Made by a program: the position numbers and the translations under genes | Notes under the pieces: model-generated | What the model saw: the letters and a program-made list of their open reading frames with translations, nothing else | Told to the model about the DNA's origin: nothing | Databases searched by the model: none | Part shown: one piece after another, positions 8,518-16,469 of the stretch | How the letters are laid out: every line of letters starts with the position of its first letter | How positions within the stretch are numbered: the first letter of the stretch is position 1 | Origin: Actinoplanes oryzae | Lineage (GTDB): Bacteria; Actinomycetota; Actinomycetes; Mycobacteriales; Micromonosporaceae | Assembly (NCBI RefSeq): GCF_030757795.1 | Contig: NZ_JAUQWH010000049.1 | Span: 1 to 51,110 of the forward strand | Reading direction: 5' to 3' | DNA: 51,110 bases

Positions 8518-9338
8518 TGACCCAGAATCCCGATGTCGTGGTCGTCACCGGAGCCGGCGGCATGGGCCTGGCCGTGGCGCGCCGGATCGGCAGCGGCCGC
8601 ACCACGATTCTCGCCGACGCCTCCCCCGAGACCCTCGACCGAGCCGTCGAGGCCCTGCAGGCCGAGGGCTATGCGGTGACAGGCCAGATCACCGATGTGT
8701 CCGACGCCGCATCGGTAACCAAACTGGCCGAGGCCGCCGCGGCCGAAGGACGGTTGGCCGCAGTGGTCCACACCGCCGGTGTGTCCGCCGCGACCGCACC
8801 GGTTGACACGATCATGAAGGTCGACCTGCTCGGCACCGCCCTCGTCATCGACGCCTTCGAGCCAGTCGCGACCCGGGGAATGTCGCTGGTCTGCGTCGCC
8901 AGCGTCGCCGGGCACGTTGCCCAGCTCACCCCGGACCAGGAAGCCGCCCTGGCCACTACGCCCGCCGCGGACCTGCTCGACCTCGACGTGGTCCGCGCGG
9001 CCGAGGGCGGGGCCCCGGTGGGGGCGTACATCCTGGCCAAGCGGGCCAACCACGTCCGGGTCCAAGCCGCCGCCATGGACTACAACCGGCGCGGGGCCCG
9101 GATCAACTCGATCAGCCCCGGAGTCATCTCCACCCCGATGTCGCACGCCGAGCAGCAGAGCGAGGCCGGACATCACATGATGGTCTCCCTGCAGGCCTGC
9201 GGTATCGGTCGTCCCGGAACTCCGGGCGAACTCGCCGCCCTGGCTGCCTTCCTTACCGGCCCTGAGTCGCTCTATCTGACCGGCACCGACGTGCTCCTCG
9301 ACGGCGGCCAGGCCGCTTGGATGCGCTGGCACCGCTGA
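8517..9338 (+). CDS. Short-chain dehydrogenase/reductase (SDR)
   Basis: A 273-residue SDR with the coenzyme loop VVVTGAGGMGLAVARRI (TGxxxGxG-like), an alanine-glycine motif VVHTAGVS in place of NNAG, catalytic Tyr-x3-Lys in AYILAKRANHVRV, and the ISPGVISTPM segment. An insertion between the serine region and the tyrosine (TPDQEAALATTPAADLL) is characteristic of a subgroup annotated with P450 operons. The start at 8517 overlaps the reductase stop. In this context it probably oxidises the alcohol produced by the P450 or prepares its substrate. A strong hairpin follows seven bases after the stop. Confidence 0.92.
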   Translation: MTQNPDVVVVTGAGGMGLAVARRIGSGRTTILADASPETLDRAVEALQAEGYAVTGQITDVSDAASVTKLAEAAAAEGRLAAVVHTAGVSAATAPVDTIMKVDLLGTALVIDAFEPVATRGMSLVCVASVAGHVAQLTPDQEAALATTPAADLLDLDVVRAAEGGAPVGAYILAKRANHVRVQAAAMDYNRRGARINSISPGVISTPMSHAEQQSEAGHHMMVSLQACGIGRPGTPGELAALAAFLTGPESLYLTGTDVLLDGGQAAWMRWHR

Positions 9339-9344
9339 CCGACG

Positions 9345-9381
9345 GCTGGCGGATGGGGAGCTGAGGTTCCCATCCGCCAGC
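9345..9381 (+). terminator. Hairpin terminator after the P450 operon
   Basis: Thirteen-base arms (9345-9357 GCTGGCGGATGGG and 9369-9381, its exact complement) enclose an 11-base loop. There is no T-run, as is common in high-GC actinobacteria. It lies directly behind the SDR stop. Confidence 0.75.
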
Positions 9382-9555
9382 TCACCGTGACCTCGCCTAC
9401 CGTGTTCGCAGTAGCCGAGCATCACTCATCTGCTGTTCTTCCGGACCGCCTCGATCGGAAAGCTGTTCTGGAACCAATTACCGAGCTGTTCCAGTTCATC
9501 TTGCGGCGTTCTGCCGCGCCCACCGAACCACGCGCCAAATTCGGAAGGAAGAATC

Positions 9556-9924
9556 TTGATATCACGCCTCATCTGGGCCGGTGTCTGGGCTCTTTTCGTC
9601 GTCGGCATCGCCAACTGCATCGGCTCGAGCTTCGTTTTTGACGGACTTTTCCAAACCATTGCGACGTACGGCGGTTTGGTCGTCTCGCTCATCACCGGGA
9701 CCCTGATAGCCCGGAATGAACCCGTCAAATCCTTCCTCGGCACGAAACCGGTAATGTGGTTTCTCTTCCTCTTCAACCTCGCCGCGGCCATCATCGTCCT
9801 GATCACTGTCGACGGAGTTCCGGGAATCAGCGCGACAGCGGGTTTGGGCCTGGTGTCGTTGGGGGCCGGCAGCGGGTTGCTGCTCAGTGCCCGGCGACCG
9901 GCGAAACCGACCGTCGCGGAGTAG
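9556..9924 (+). CDS. Small membrane protein of unknown function
   Basis: A 122-residue protein with about four hydrophobic segments: IWAGVWALFVVGIANCI, TYGGLVVSLITGTLIA, MWFLFLFNLAAAIIVLI and a final ISATAGLGLVSLGAGSGLLL. The TTG start at 9556 is supported by GGAAGGAA ending about six bases before it. Base use is slightly less GC-rich than in the P450 operon. No family is recognised and no polar catalytic motif is visible. It lies alone between the terminator and a ruined transporter gene. It could be a piece of a vanished operon, but the frame is clean and a short protein is likely made. Confidence 0.6.
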   Translation: MISRLIWAGVWALFVVGIANCIGSSFVFDGLFQTIATYGGLVVSLITGTLIARNEPVKSFLGTKPVMWFLFLFNLAAAIIVLITVDGVPGISATAGLGLVSLGAGSGLLLSARRPAKPTVAE

Positions 9925-9945
9925 GGAATTATCGGCACCCGCAGC

Positions 9946-10555
9946 GTCGCCGCGCCGAGCCCCCTGCCCTGGCGCATCCTCGCCGACCGGGCCCGTGCCG
10001 TCGCGTACACCGGCACGCTGGTGGCCGGCCTGGCCCTCTACGGCCTCGCGTTCTTCCTCATGCTCTACGTGCAGAACGTGCTCGGTCTTCAAAGCCTGCG
10101 AGCCGGGCTGGCGTTCCTCACCTTCGCCGTCCCACTCGGTGCCGCGGCGATCCTCAGCGGCCACATCGTCACCCGGACCGGCACCCGTCCCACCCTGCTC
10201 GCCGGCCTGCTGCTCGCGGCGACCGGCGCGGCCGGACTGGCTCTCCAGGCCACCGCGACCGCGCATATCCAGATATGATCATCCCGCTCGCGGTTCTCGG
10301 GGCCGGACTCGGCGCGACGTTCGTCCCGCTCACCCTCACCGCACTGGCCGCCGTCCACCCCGCCGACGCCGACGCCGACGCGACGCCGACGCCGGCGTCG
10401 CGTCCGCCCTGGTGTCCGTCGGCCAGCAGATCGGCGCCGGCATCGGCGTCGCCATACTCGGCGCCGTGGTGGAAGCCAACCAGCACCACCACGCAGACCC
10501 GATCATCGCAGCGACCAACGGCTACCGCGCCGCATTCCTGACCAGCTGGACGCCG
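9946..10555 (+). pseudogene. EmrB/QacA-type MFS transporter remnant
   Basis: The frame from 9946 reads WRILADRARAVAYTGTLVAG and LAFFLMLYVQNVLGLQSLRAGL with ...LSGHIVTRTGTRPTLLAGL..., the second half of a 14-TM drug exporter. It stops at 10278. A second frame restarts at 10275 (MIIPLAVLGAGLGATFVPLTLTA). After a GACGCC repeat at about 10365-10400 a third frame continues GVASALVSVGQQIGAGIGVA. So two frame shifts and the loss of the N-terminal half mark it as dead. The slippery GACGCC repeat is a likely place for one of the shifts. Confidence 0.8.
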
Positions 10556-10843
10556 AGGACCTTCTCGGCGACCGCTGACGTCGAATGCCTGGAAGCGGTA
10601 GAGGACCTCGACGCCGCTGACGCCCAGGAGCTGCCGGCAAGAGGATCGATTCGGGAGTGCCGGCCGGCTGAAACACCAGCCGGTCCAAGCCCGGATACCT
10701 CGTAAGTGCGGCGTCCGTGATCGGTGCGCCGGTCCCGTCGAAGTCATTGCTGCAGGTTTCGTTCGGTCGATTTCTTTCAACGGAGAACACCCGCGCCCGT
10801 CTGGATAGCAGGCGCGGGAGCTTCCGGAATCGAGCGTCGTGTA
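10556..10843. other. Gap with degenerate coding traces only
   Basis: No intact gene is seen. On the minus strand fragments such as TDAALTRYPGLDRLVFQPAGTPESILL and, in another frame, LLGVSGVEVLYRFQAFDVSG look like pieces of one former protein, but neither has a recognisable family. I regard it as decayed DNA between the transporter remnant and the NTF2-like gene. Confidence 0.35.
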
Positions 10844-11365
10844 TCAGAAGTGATCGATGCCGGACACGATCGGCGGGTTATCGATGGCCGCGAACGTCTG
10901 GATGAACAGGTGTTCCAGTCGGCGGAAGTGGATCCGCCAGCCCTGTTCCGTGCGCAACCAGTCGTCATGCCAGTAGCCGACGGCGAAGGTGTTGCCCAAG
11001 CCGTTTCGAGCCGCGTGCATGTGCAGGTGCGGGGTAATCGAGTGGGCCCGGTCGCCCTGCAGGGTGACCGTTGCGTGCCCTTCGACGTGTTGCCACGCGT
11101 TGAAGGACAGGCCCAGACCTGCAGCACCCCCGACCAGCCCCTTGCCGCGCATCATCTCGGCATACTCCGGCAGTTCGAAAACCTTCGCCCCGGCCGAGGT
11201 CGCGTCGATCTTCACGTCCGGGGTGAACAACTCGCCCCATTGCGCGAGCACGTTGGCATCTCCGCTGTCGGCCTGGTGCAGATCCTGCCCCAGGCCGTAC
11301 AGCGCGACCTTGTCCTGGATCTCGATCCGGTCGAGCAGGTACTGGACGCGGCTGTCGTCGCTCAT
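10844..11365 (-). CDS. NTF2/SnoaL-like fold protein
   Basis: A 173-residue protein of the nuclear-transport-factor-2-like superfamily. It shows the opening helix with DRIEIQDKVALYGLGQDLH, a mid part GELFTPDVKIDATSAGAKVFELPEYAEMM, and the cone-shaped beta-sheet end WLRTEQGWRIHFRRLEHLF. Members include small hydrolases, isomerases and ring hydroxylating dioxygenase beta-like subunits, so the reaction cannot be read from sequence. The ATG at 11365 follows AGGTGAGG; a start twelve bases earlier is possible but has no ribosome site. It is divergent from an ArsR regulator with a palindrome between them, so regulation by that protein is likely. Confidence 0.8.
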   Translation of the reverse strand: MSDDSRVQYLLDRIEIQDKVALYGLGQDLHQADSGDANVLAQWGELFTPDVKIDATSAGAKVFELPEYAEMMRGKGLVGGAAGLGLSFNAWQHVEGHATVTLQGDRAHSITPHLHMHAARNGLGNTFAVGYWHDDWLRTEQGWRIHFRRLEHLFIQTFAAIDNPPIVSGIDHF

Positions 11366-11385
11366 AGCCCACCTCACCTATTCGG

Positions 11386-11407
11386 CATTTCCAAGAATTT
11401 GGAAATG
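11386..11407. promoter_or_regulatory. Palindrome between the NTF2-like gene and arsR-type gene
   Basis: CATTTCCAA-GAAT-TTGGAAATG, nine-base perfect arms, lies in the 65-base divergent spacer. ArsR-family dimers bind such inverted repeats, so this is the probable operator for one or both genes. Confidence 0.65.
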
Positions 11408-11430
11408 TTGGAGGATGCTAGCATGCGGTC

Positions 11431-11757
11431 ATGGCGCGCGCACCCCGGACCTCGGCCCCGATACCCCTGCCCGGCCTGGACAAGGTCTTCGCGGTCCTCG
11501 GCGACGAGAGCCGCCTCGCGATCGTGCGTCTGCTCATCGACGGCGAGCTGCGCACCGCCGGTGAGATCGCCGAACAGGTCGCACTACCGACCTCGACCTG
11601 CTCCTACCACCTCACCAAGCTGCTCAACGCGGGCATCACGGTATGCACCGCGGACGGCCCGCACCGGCTGCCGGTCCTGCGCCGCGAGGAACTCGACAAT
11701 AGGTTTCCGGGGCTACTGCACCTGATCCAGCAGGGCACCCTGTCCGTCGCCTCGTAA
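11431..11757 (+). CDS. ArsR-family winged-helix regulator
   Basis: A 108-residue protein with the ArsR core: LDKVFAVLGDESRLAIVRLLIDG, then TAGEIAEQVALPTSTCSYHLTKLLNAGI (recognition helix STCSYHLTKL) and a short wing. There is no obvious metal-binding CxC/H pattern, so it belongs to the non-metal ArsR-like group that responds to small organics or acts constitutively. It starts at ATG 11431 and is transcribed away from the NTF2-like gene; the palindrome 24 bases upstream of the start is its likely site. Its partner and effector are unknown. Confidence 0.85.
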   Translation: MARAPRTSAPIPLPGLDKVFAVLGDESRLAIVRLLIDGELRTAGEIAEQVALPTSTCSYHLTKLLNAGITVCTADGPHRLPVLRREELDNRFPGLLHLIQQGTLSVAS

Positions 11758-11791
11758 ATGCCCCAGGGCACGATCCGGGGCCCACACCCGT

Positions 11792-12000
11792 TCAGAAGCG
11801 GAAGCGGGAGACCACCGACTGCAGCTCCGCGGCCGTCACCGTCAGCTCATTCGCGGCGGCCCTGGTGTCGGCCACCGTGTCGGTCGTACGGCGGGTGGCG
11901 TCCGAGACCGTGCTGATCGTCGTGGCGATCTCACCCGCGCCGGAGGCTGCTCCGCTGAGCGTGCGGTTCATCTCCTGAGTGGTCGCGGTCTGCTCCTTCA
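11792..12000 (-). pseudogene. C-terminal tail of a second methyl-accepting chemotaxis protein
   Basis: Minus-strand frame: [19 protein letters not shown], then ...[25 protein letters not shown]... and SVVSRFRF, stop at 11792. The first 19 residues are identical to the matching stretch of the intact receptor at 36313-37893, and the rest is very similar. Upstream of the glutamate-glutamine pair the frame breaks (a TGA follows LQIASA). Everything before the last hairpin tip is missing. It is a decayed tail, not a gene. Confidence 0.75.
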
Positions 12001-12094
12001 GGCCGAGGCGATCTGCAGCCCAGCCTCGGCCTGAAGGCGCTGCGGCACCGGTTGGAGTCCTTCGGCGCTACCGCCGGCTGAGACAAGAACCGGG

Positions 12095-12123
12095 GTGTGG
12101 GAGCCGCCGCCAGGCTCCCACAC
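12095..12123 (+). terminator. Strong hairpin, probable terminator
   Basis: Eleven-base arms GTGTGGGAGCC and GGCTCCCACAC around a seven-base loop. It follows a short plus-strand tail (KALRHRLESFGATAG, stop at about 12080) that resembles the very end of a sensor kinase. It may be the left-over terminator of a lost gene. Confidence 0.5.
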
Positions 12124-12179
12124 TTGCGCTGCTGTTAGCAGGTCGCCATCACGGTCTCATGGCCGGGGATACGTCTGAG

Positions 12180-12412
12180 TCAGACATTCTCGCCGATCCC
12201 CATCCGGACTTGAAGCTCCTGCGCACGCTCAGCGGCAGCGCTGGCTCCATGCCGGCGGGGCATGTCCTCCGACGCCCAGCCGAGTAGCAACAGCAGGTCG
12301 CCGGTGTTTCCGCCGGCCTTGTGCCATTCGTGGGCGAAGTTGTGCCGCCACCGGTGGGCGTGCGCATTGTCGACGCCGGCTGCCTTTCCGCGGCGAGATC
12401 ACGGCGGATCGC
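12180..12412 (-). pseudogene. C-terminal fragment of a tyrosine recombinase
   Basis: The minus frame reads AAGVDNAHAHRWRHNFAHEW, then HKAGGNTGDLLLLLGWASEDM and a helical tail ending in GIGENV, stop at 12180. H-x-x-R-H and the LLLLLGW segment are the second half of the phage-integrase catalytic domain. The N-terminal arm-binding and core-binding parts and the first catalytic arginine are absent. Just upstream another frame (MPRMSKIEKFAAIRRDLAAE) looks like protein of a different origin. The fragment shows that an integrated element once lay here; it is now cut by the ISL3 element at 12558. Confidence 0.7.
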
Positions 12413-12557
12413 CGCGAACTTCTCGATCTTCGACATCCGCGGCATCGGCCGGCCTCCGTCTCGGATCAGCCGATGCTCCCACCACCACCGGTGGTGTCGA
12501 AACTCGCGAACATCGAATCCATCCGATCGAGCGTCCACCAACCGTGGTGTCAAAACT

Positions 12558-14218
12558 GGGTTCTGTCCCGTGAAGAGTGATCGATGTTTATCGTGATCGA
12601 TCGTTGGGTTGATGGTGTGATGAGATCATCGGCAGGCTCCTGCCTCATCTTGACGGCGTAGAGATCAGCGAAGTCACTACTACCGGCGGAGGCGTCGTTC
12701 TTCATGCCGCGGTGCGCAGCGGCGAACAGTGCTGCCCGGCGTGCTCGGTGTCGTCTCGGCGGGTGCATTCGCGGTATCAGCGCCGGTTGGCTGATTTGCC
12801 GGTCGCTGGCCGGCTGGTGGAGTTGTGTCTGACGGTGCGCCGCTTCTTCTGCCTCAACACCGTCTGCGAGATGCGGACGTTCGTCGAGCAGTCGTCGGGC
12901 TGACACGCCGACGGGCTCGTCGCAGCGATCCGTTGCGGAGGATGCTGACGTCGATCGGATTGGCGTTGGCCGGTCGGGCCGGTGTCCGGCTGGCCGGCAA
13001 GGTCGGGGTTCGGACCAGCCGTAACAGCCTGTTGCGGCTGGTCCGGGCGGTCCCTGACTCGGCGGTGGGCTCGGTGCGGGTGCTCGGTGTCGACGACTTC
13101 GCCATCAGGCGAGGACACCATTACGGCACCGTTCTGATCGACTGCGAGAACCACCGTGTCCTCGACCTCGTTGAGGGACGTGACGCGGCACCGCTCGCCG
13201 GCTGGTTACTCGGACACGAGTCACCGGAGGTGATTTGCCGGGACCGGGCGTCCTCTTATGCCGACGGCGCTCGGACCGGGGCGCCGGACGCGGTGCAGGT
13301 TGCGGACCGTTTCCACCTCTGGCAGAACCTCGCGACCGCGGTCGAACGCCTGGTCGCCAAACACAAGAGCTGCTTGATCGAGAAACCCGTCGCCGGGGCT
13401 TCCACCGCCGCAGATGCGGATGCGGGCGCGGAGCCGCAGGGCGCGAAGGCCCAACGCCGCCAGGCGAATCATGCCCTGGTTCACGAGATGCTTGCGCAAG
13501 GCGCCGGGTTCCGGCAGATCGCCCGTCACATGGGCTGGAACCACCGGACCGTGTCCCTTTATGCCCACGCCGCGACGTGGCAGGAAATGATGATCGTGCC
13601 GAAGCAGCGGGCAAGTCTGCTCGACCGGTTCAAGCCCTATCTGGCTGAGCGGATCGCCGGCTGATGTCTCAAAGCCTCGGTGCTGCACCGCGAGGTTGTC
13701 GCGCAAGGATTCACCGGCGGCTACGGCATCGTCCGCGGCTTCGTCGAACAGCACCGGGCACGACCGGACCTACGCGTGAACCCGAAACCGTTCTCGACGC
13801 GGCAAATCACCGGCTGGATCTGCCGGCACCCCGATAACCTCACCGACAGCGACACCGTCGGCCTGGCCACGGTCCTCGAAAGCTGCCCGGAACTGCGGAC
13901 CGCGGCCGAGTTGGTGCGTTCCTTCGCCGAGATCATGACTCAGCGACACGGTCACCGCCTCGGCGAATGGCTCACCCACGCCAAGCACGCCGATCTGCCG
14001 GGCATCAACCGGTTCATCAACGGCGTGACAAGCGACCTCGACGCCGTGACCGCCGGGCTGAGCCTGCCCCACAGCTCCGGACCGGTCGAAGGCAACGTCA
14101 ACCGGATCAAGATGCTCAAGCGGCAAATGTATGGCCGAGCCAGCTTCGACCTGCTCCGCAAACGAGTCCTCCTGGCCCACTGACCTGAAGATCAATCACG
14201 CTTGACGGGACAGAACCC
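12558..14218 (+). mobile_element. ISL3-family insertion sequence, degenerate
   Basis: An about 1.66-kb element bounded by imperfect inverted repeats that begin GGGTTCTGTCCCGT at both ends (12558-12585 and the complement at 14191-14218, matching at about 25 of 28 positions). One transposase fills it, broken twice. An 8-bp target duplication, usual in this family, is not seen: the left flank is TCAAAACT and the right CGAAGACC. This suggests that flanking DNA was rearranged after insertion. It separates an integrase tail on the left from an IS630 remnant on the right. Confidence 0.88.
12620..14183 (+). pseudogene. ISL3-family transposase with a frameshift and a nonsense codon
   Basis: Three pieces give one about 520-residue DDE transposase. 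Piece 1 (to 12903) has the zinc-finger-like head with CCPAC and SRRVHSRYQRRLADLP. After a one-base shift near 12897, piece 2 (to 13664) holds LGVDDFAIRRGHHYGTVLID and VICRDRASSYADGA with the first catalytic Asp residues, plus HLWQNL. In the same frame beyond TGA at 13662-13664, piece 3 (to 14183) contains SSGPVEGNVNRIKMLKRQMYGRA, the C-terminal catalytic Glu region. The start is also unclear: no ATG or GTG lies in the first frame before the head. No functional enzyme can be made without two recoding events. Confidence 0.85.
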
Positions 14219-14236
14219 CGAAGACCCGGAGATAGC

Positions 14237-14463
14237 CACACGCACGGCATCCGCTACTTCCACGGCTGTTACAGCCTCGGCGACGACCAGCTCTGGGGCG
14301 TCAACCGTCGGCGCAAAGGCGCAGATCACACCCTGTCCGCGCTGAAATCGATCCGCAGGACACGGCCGGACGGCGCCCCGATCTACGTCATCCTGGACAA
14401 CCTGTCCGCGTCCGCAGCGAACGCCAGCAACGCTGGGGCTGGTCCCGGTTCAAGGCCGCCTGA
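14237..14463 (+). pseudogene. IS630-family transposase remnant with internal deletion
   Basis: The frame starts inside the catalytic domain with HTHGIRYFHGCYSLGDDQLW, then ADHTLSALKSIRR and IYVILDNLSA, the second Asp block of IS630/Tc1-like transposases. Right after DNLSA a deletion joins, in another frame, the family's C-terminal tail VRSERQQRWGWSRFKAA with stop at 14461. The N-terminal part is cut by the ISL3 right end. Only about 75 codons remain. Confidence 0.7.
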
Positions 14464-14594
14464 CCGAACAGACCCGGCGAACGTTCATGGACAACGCATT
14501 AGTTAGCAGTCGGCGGCCGTGATTGACGGGATCGGCGCAGGCTGCTGCGGTGGTTCGGTGCGCCGCCACGGCAGCCTGCGTCTGCAGCCGGTCG

Positions 14595-15293
14595 CTATTC
14601 CACTGGTTTCGTCGCTTCCCGCAGCACCGCTGCTATCACGCCGCGGAAGTGTCTGTGGGAGGCCGCTTCGGCTTCGGCCGGGTCGTGGCCGATGACGGCA
14701 TCAACGACGGCCTCGATCTCGCGCAGGGACTCCTCGGCACGTTCCGGTCGCAGCGACAATCGGAACTGGTGGCGGATGATCTGCCACTGGAGCCGTTCCT
14801 CAATGGCGGTAGCTATGGGGTGCCGGCCGATCGTCCGGATGAGCCGGTGATGTTCCTGGATGAGATCCGAATATTTGACGAAGTCGTGGCCGGCGATGGC
14901 GTCTCTCATGCGTCGCCGATTGCCGTCCAGCAACGTTGCTTCCTGATCGGTGGCGTTCTCCGCTGCCTTGCGGGTGATGAGCCCGTCGAGCAGTTGCCGG
15001 CACTCCAGGATGCCGACGGCCTCGCTGATCGAAACGAAGCGCACGCGTGCCCCTCGGTGGGGAATGCGCTCGACCAGACCGTCGGTCTCCAAGGCGCGTA
15101 GCGCGAAGTGGACGCTGCTGCGGTTGACGCCGAACTGCTCCGCCAGCTCGGTTTCGACCAGGCGGTGGCCGGGGGCCAGCCGACCCGCCAGTAGCGCCTC
15201 GCGGAGTCTCTGCTCAGCAGTCAGACGACCGGCTGCGCCGCTGAGCGAGGTGTCGGACGACTGCGTTTCGGCCATGCCGATGACGATAGACAT
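14595..15293 (-). CDS. GntR-family regulator, FCD (FadR/VanR-like) subgroup
   Basis: About 232 residues. A GntR winged helix (LREALLAGRLAPGHRLVETELAEQFGVNRSSVHFALRAL, near 30-70) is followed by an all-helical FCD effector domain with conserved acidic and histidine residues (LIQEHHRLIRTIGRHP and ASHRHFRGVI) that usually bind a metal and a carboxylate. FCD-type GntR proteins commonly control catabolism of sugar acids and aromatic acids (VanR, LldR). It lies directly downstream of the Rieske gene, behind a hairpin, on the same strand, so it may be read partly from that operon. The start is uncertain: ATG at 15293 or at 15275; neither has a clear ribosome site. Confidence 0.88.
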   Translation of the reverse strand: MSIVIGMAETQSSDTSLSGAAGRLTAEQRLREALLAGRLAPGHRLVETELAEQFGVNRSSVHFALRALETDGLVERIPHRGARVRFVSISEAVGILECRQLLDGLITRKAAENATDQEATLLDGNRRRMRDAIAGHDFVKYSDLIQEHHRLIRTIGRHPIATAIEERLQWQIIRHQFRLSLRPERAEESLREIEAVVDAVIGHDPAEAEAASHRHFRGVIAAVLREATKPVE

Positions 15294-15320
15294 CGGCTCG
15301 ACGATGGTGAGGCGAGGGTG

Positions 15321-15360
15321 GCCGGGGGGCGGGCAGGCCGTCCTTTTGTCCGCCCCCGGC
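15321..15360 (-). terminator. GC-rich hairpin ending the aromatic-catabolism operon
   Basis: Near-perfect arms, GCCGGGGGGCGG on the left and CCGCCCCCGGC on the right, enclose a loop with CCTTTTG between the Rieske stop and the GntR gene. Transcription from the right would meet it four bases after the Rieske stop. Confidence 0.65.
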
Positions 15361-15364
15361 TTCG

Positions 15365-16459
15365 TCACGACTTTTCCAGCTCGGCGAGGCGGTACATTAT
15401 CCTTCGAGCCATAAGTCCGGGTTTGTCCGGTGCGAAGCTGAGGTCGATCTGGGGATCGTGATCGTTGCGCACCACACTCATGATCCACTCCAGGGCCTCG
15501 ACGTCCTCCGAGTACGCCTTGGCGGACGCCTCCCGCAAAAACATGTCGATGCCCGGATCGCCGGGAAGGTAGTCGCGCGAGTTGAACCACCAGTAGTGAA
15601 TGGAGGTGTTGCTTTCGGGTGTAAAAGCGTGCGTGATGTTGTACCGATAATTGCTCGGCTTTCCCGGGTCCGGCACGGAATCGATGATTTCGGCAAAGGC
15701 GACGTGCAGCGCCGGAGACACGAATCGTGCCTCGGAGGTGCGGTCCACCCGCTTGTGCATGATGTCGGCGGGCTTACCGTATACCGCCGGTGGCGGAGAG
15801 TTCCGTAGTGCCCGGTGGATGATCACTTGGTTGTCCTGCGTGGTGGCGGTCAGCTTCGAACGGGCGTACTCCGGGGTACCGACGGTGTCGGGATGCAGGA
15901 ACGGGAAATGGGTCTGGTCGATCAAGTTCTCGTGCATGGCGACATAGTCGGTGTCGATGTGGAACTGGCCGGCGACCGTGCCCCAGGCCGGGTCCGCCAG
16001 CCAGCTCGTGTCGGGGACCAGTTTCTCGTCGGCAAGGTCGGGCGAGCCCATCCAGATCCAGGTCAACGGGCCCCGGTCGACGACGGGGAACGTGCGGACC
16101 GCCACGGTGGAAGGGGTGGTGGCCATGGCCGGCATACGGGCACAAACTCCGTCGGGTTCGAACTCCATGCCGTGGTAGCCGCAGATCAGCCGGTCACCGG
16201 AGAGCTGTCCGCGCGCCAGGGGGAAGGACCGATGGGGGCAGCGGTTGCGCATGGCCACCGGTTCGCCGGCGAGGGTGCGATACAGGACTACCTCGGTGCC
16301 GAGCAGTGTGCGAGCCAGCGGGACGCGACCCAGCTCGTCCGCGCGGCCGGCGACGTACCAGCAGTTGCGTACCAGAGGAGTCGTGTGAGTGGCGAACTGG
16401 CCGGGGTCGTGCGGTTCCATGGCGGCGAACACCGCCGCGTCGGAAACGGGCACAGACAT
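15365..16459 (-). CDS. Rieske non-heme iron oxygenase, alpha subunit (VanA/phthalate-dioxygenase type)
   Basis: A 364-residue oxygenase component. The Rieske [2Fe-2S] ligands are Cys74-x-His76 (RCPHRSFP) and Cys93-x2-His96 (CGYHG). The mononuclear iron site is in HENLIDQTHFPFLH with His183 and His188. This spacing is that of homotrimeric class IA oxygenases such as vanillate and dicamba O-demethylases and phthalate 4,5-dioxygenase, which need no beta subunit. Partner electrons come from the reductase ten bases upstream. AGGAGAG precedes ATG at 16459. It is the last gene of the operon with the OMA-pathway genes. I infer a role in O-demethylating or hydroxylating an aromatic acid ahead of ring cleavage; the exact substrate is unproven. 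Confidence 0.93.
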   Translation of the reverse strand: MSVPVSDAAVFAAMEPHDPGQFATHTTPLVRNCWYVAGRADELGRVPLARTLLGTEVVLYRTLAGEPVAMRNRCPHRSFPLARGQLSGDRLICGYHGMEFEPDGVCARMPAMATTPSTVAVRTFPVVDRGPLTWIWMGSPDLADEKLVPDTSWLADPAWGTVAGQFHIDTDYVAMHENLIDQTHFPFLHPDTVGTPEYARSKLTATTQDNQVIIHRALRNSPPPAVYGKPADIMHKRVDRTSEARFVSPALHVAFAEIIDSVPDPGKPSNYRYNITHAFTPESNTSIHYWWFNSRDYLPGDPGIDMFLREASAKAYSEDVEALEWIMSVVRNDHDPQIDLSFAPDKPGLMARRIMYRLAELEKS

Positions 16460-16469
16460 GGTCTCTCTC

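Noticed and set aside
11961..12082. Sensor-kinase gene end before the hairpin at 12095
   Set aside because: Only about 20 residues (KALRHRLESFGATAG) hint at it, too little to call a gene; mentioned with the terminator.
12880..12910. Programmed frameshift in the ISL3 transposase
   Set aside because: No slippery run or stimulatory structure is evident, and the gene also carries an in-frame TGA downstream, so decay is simpler.
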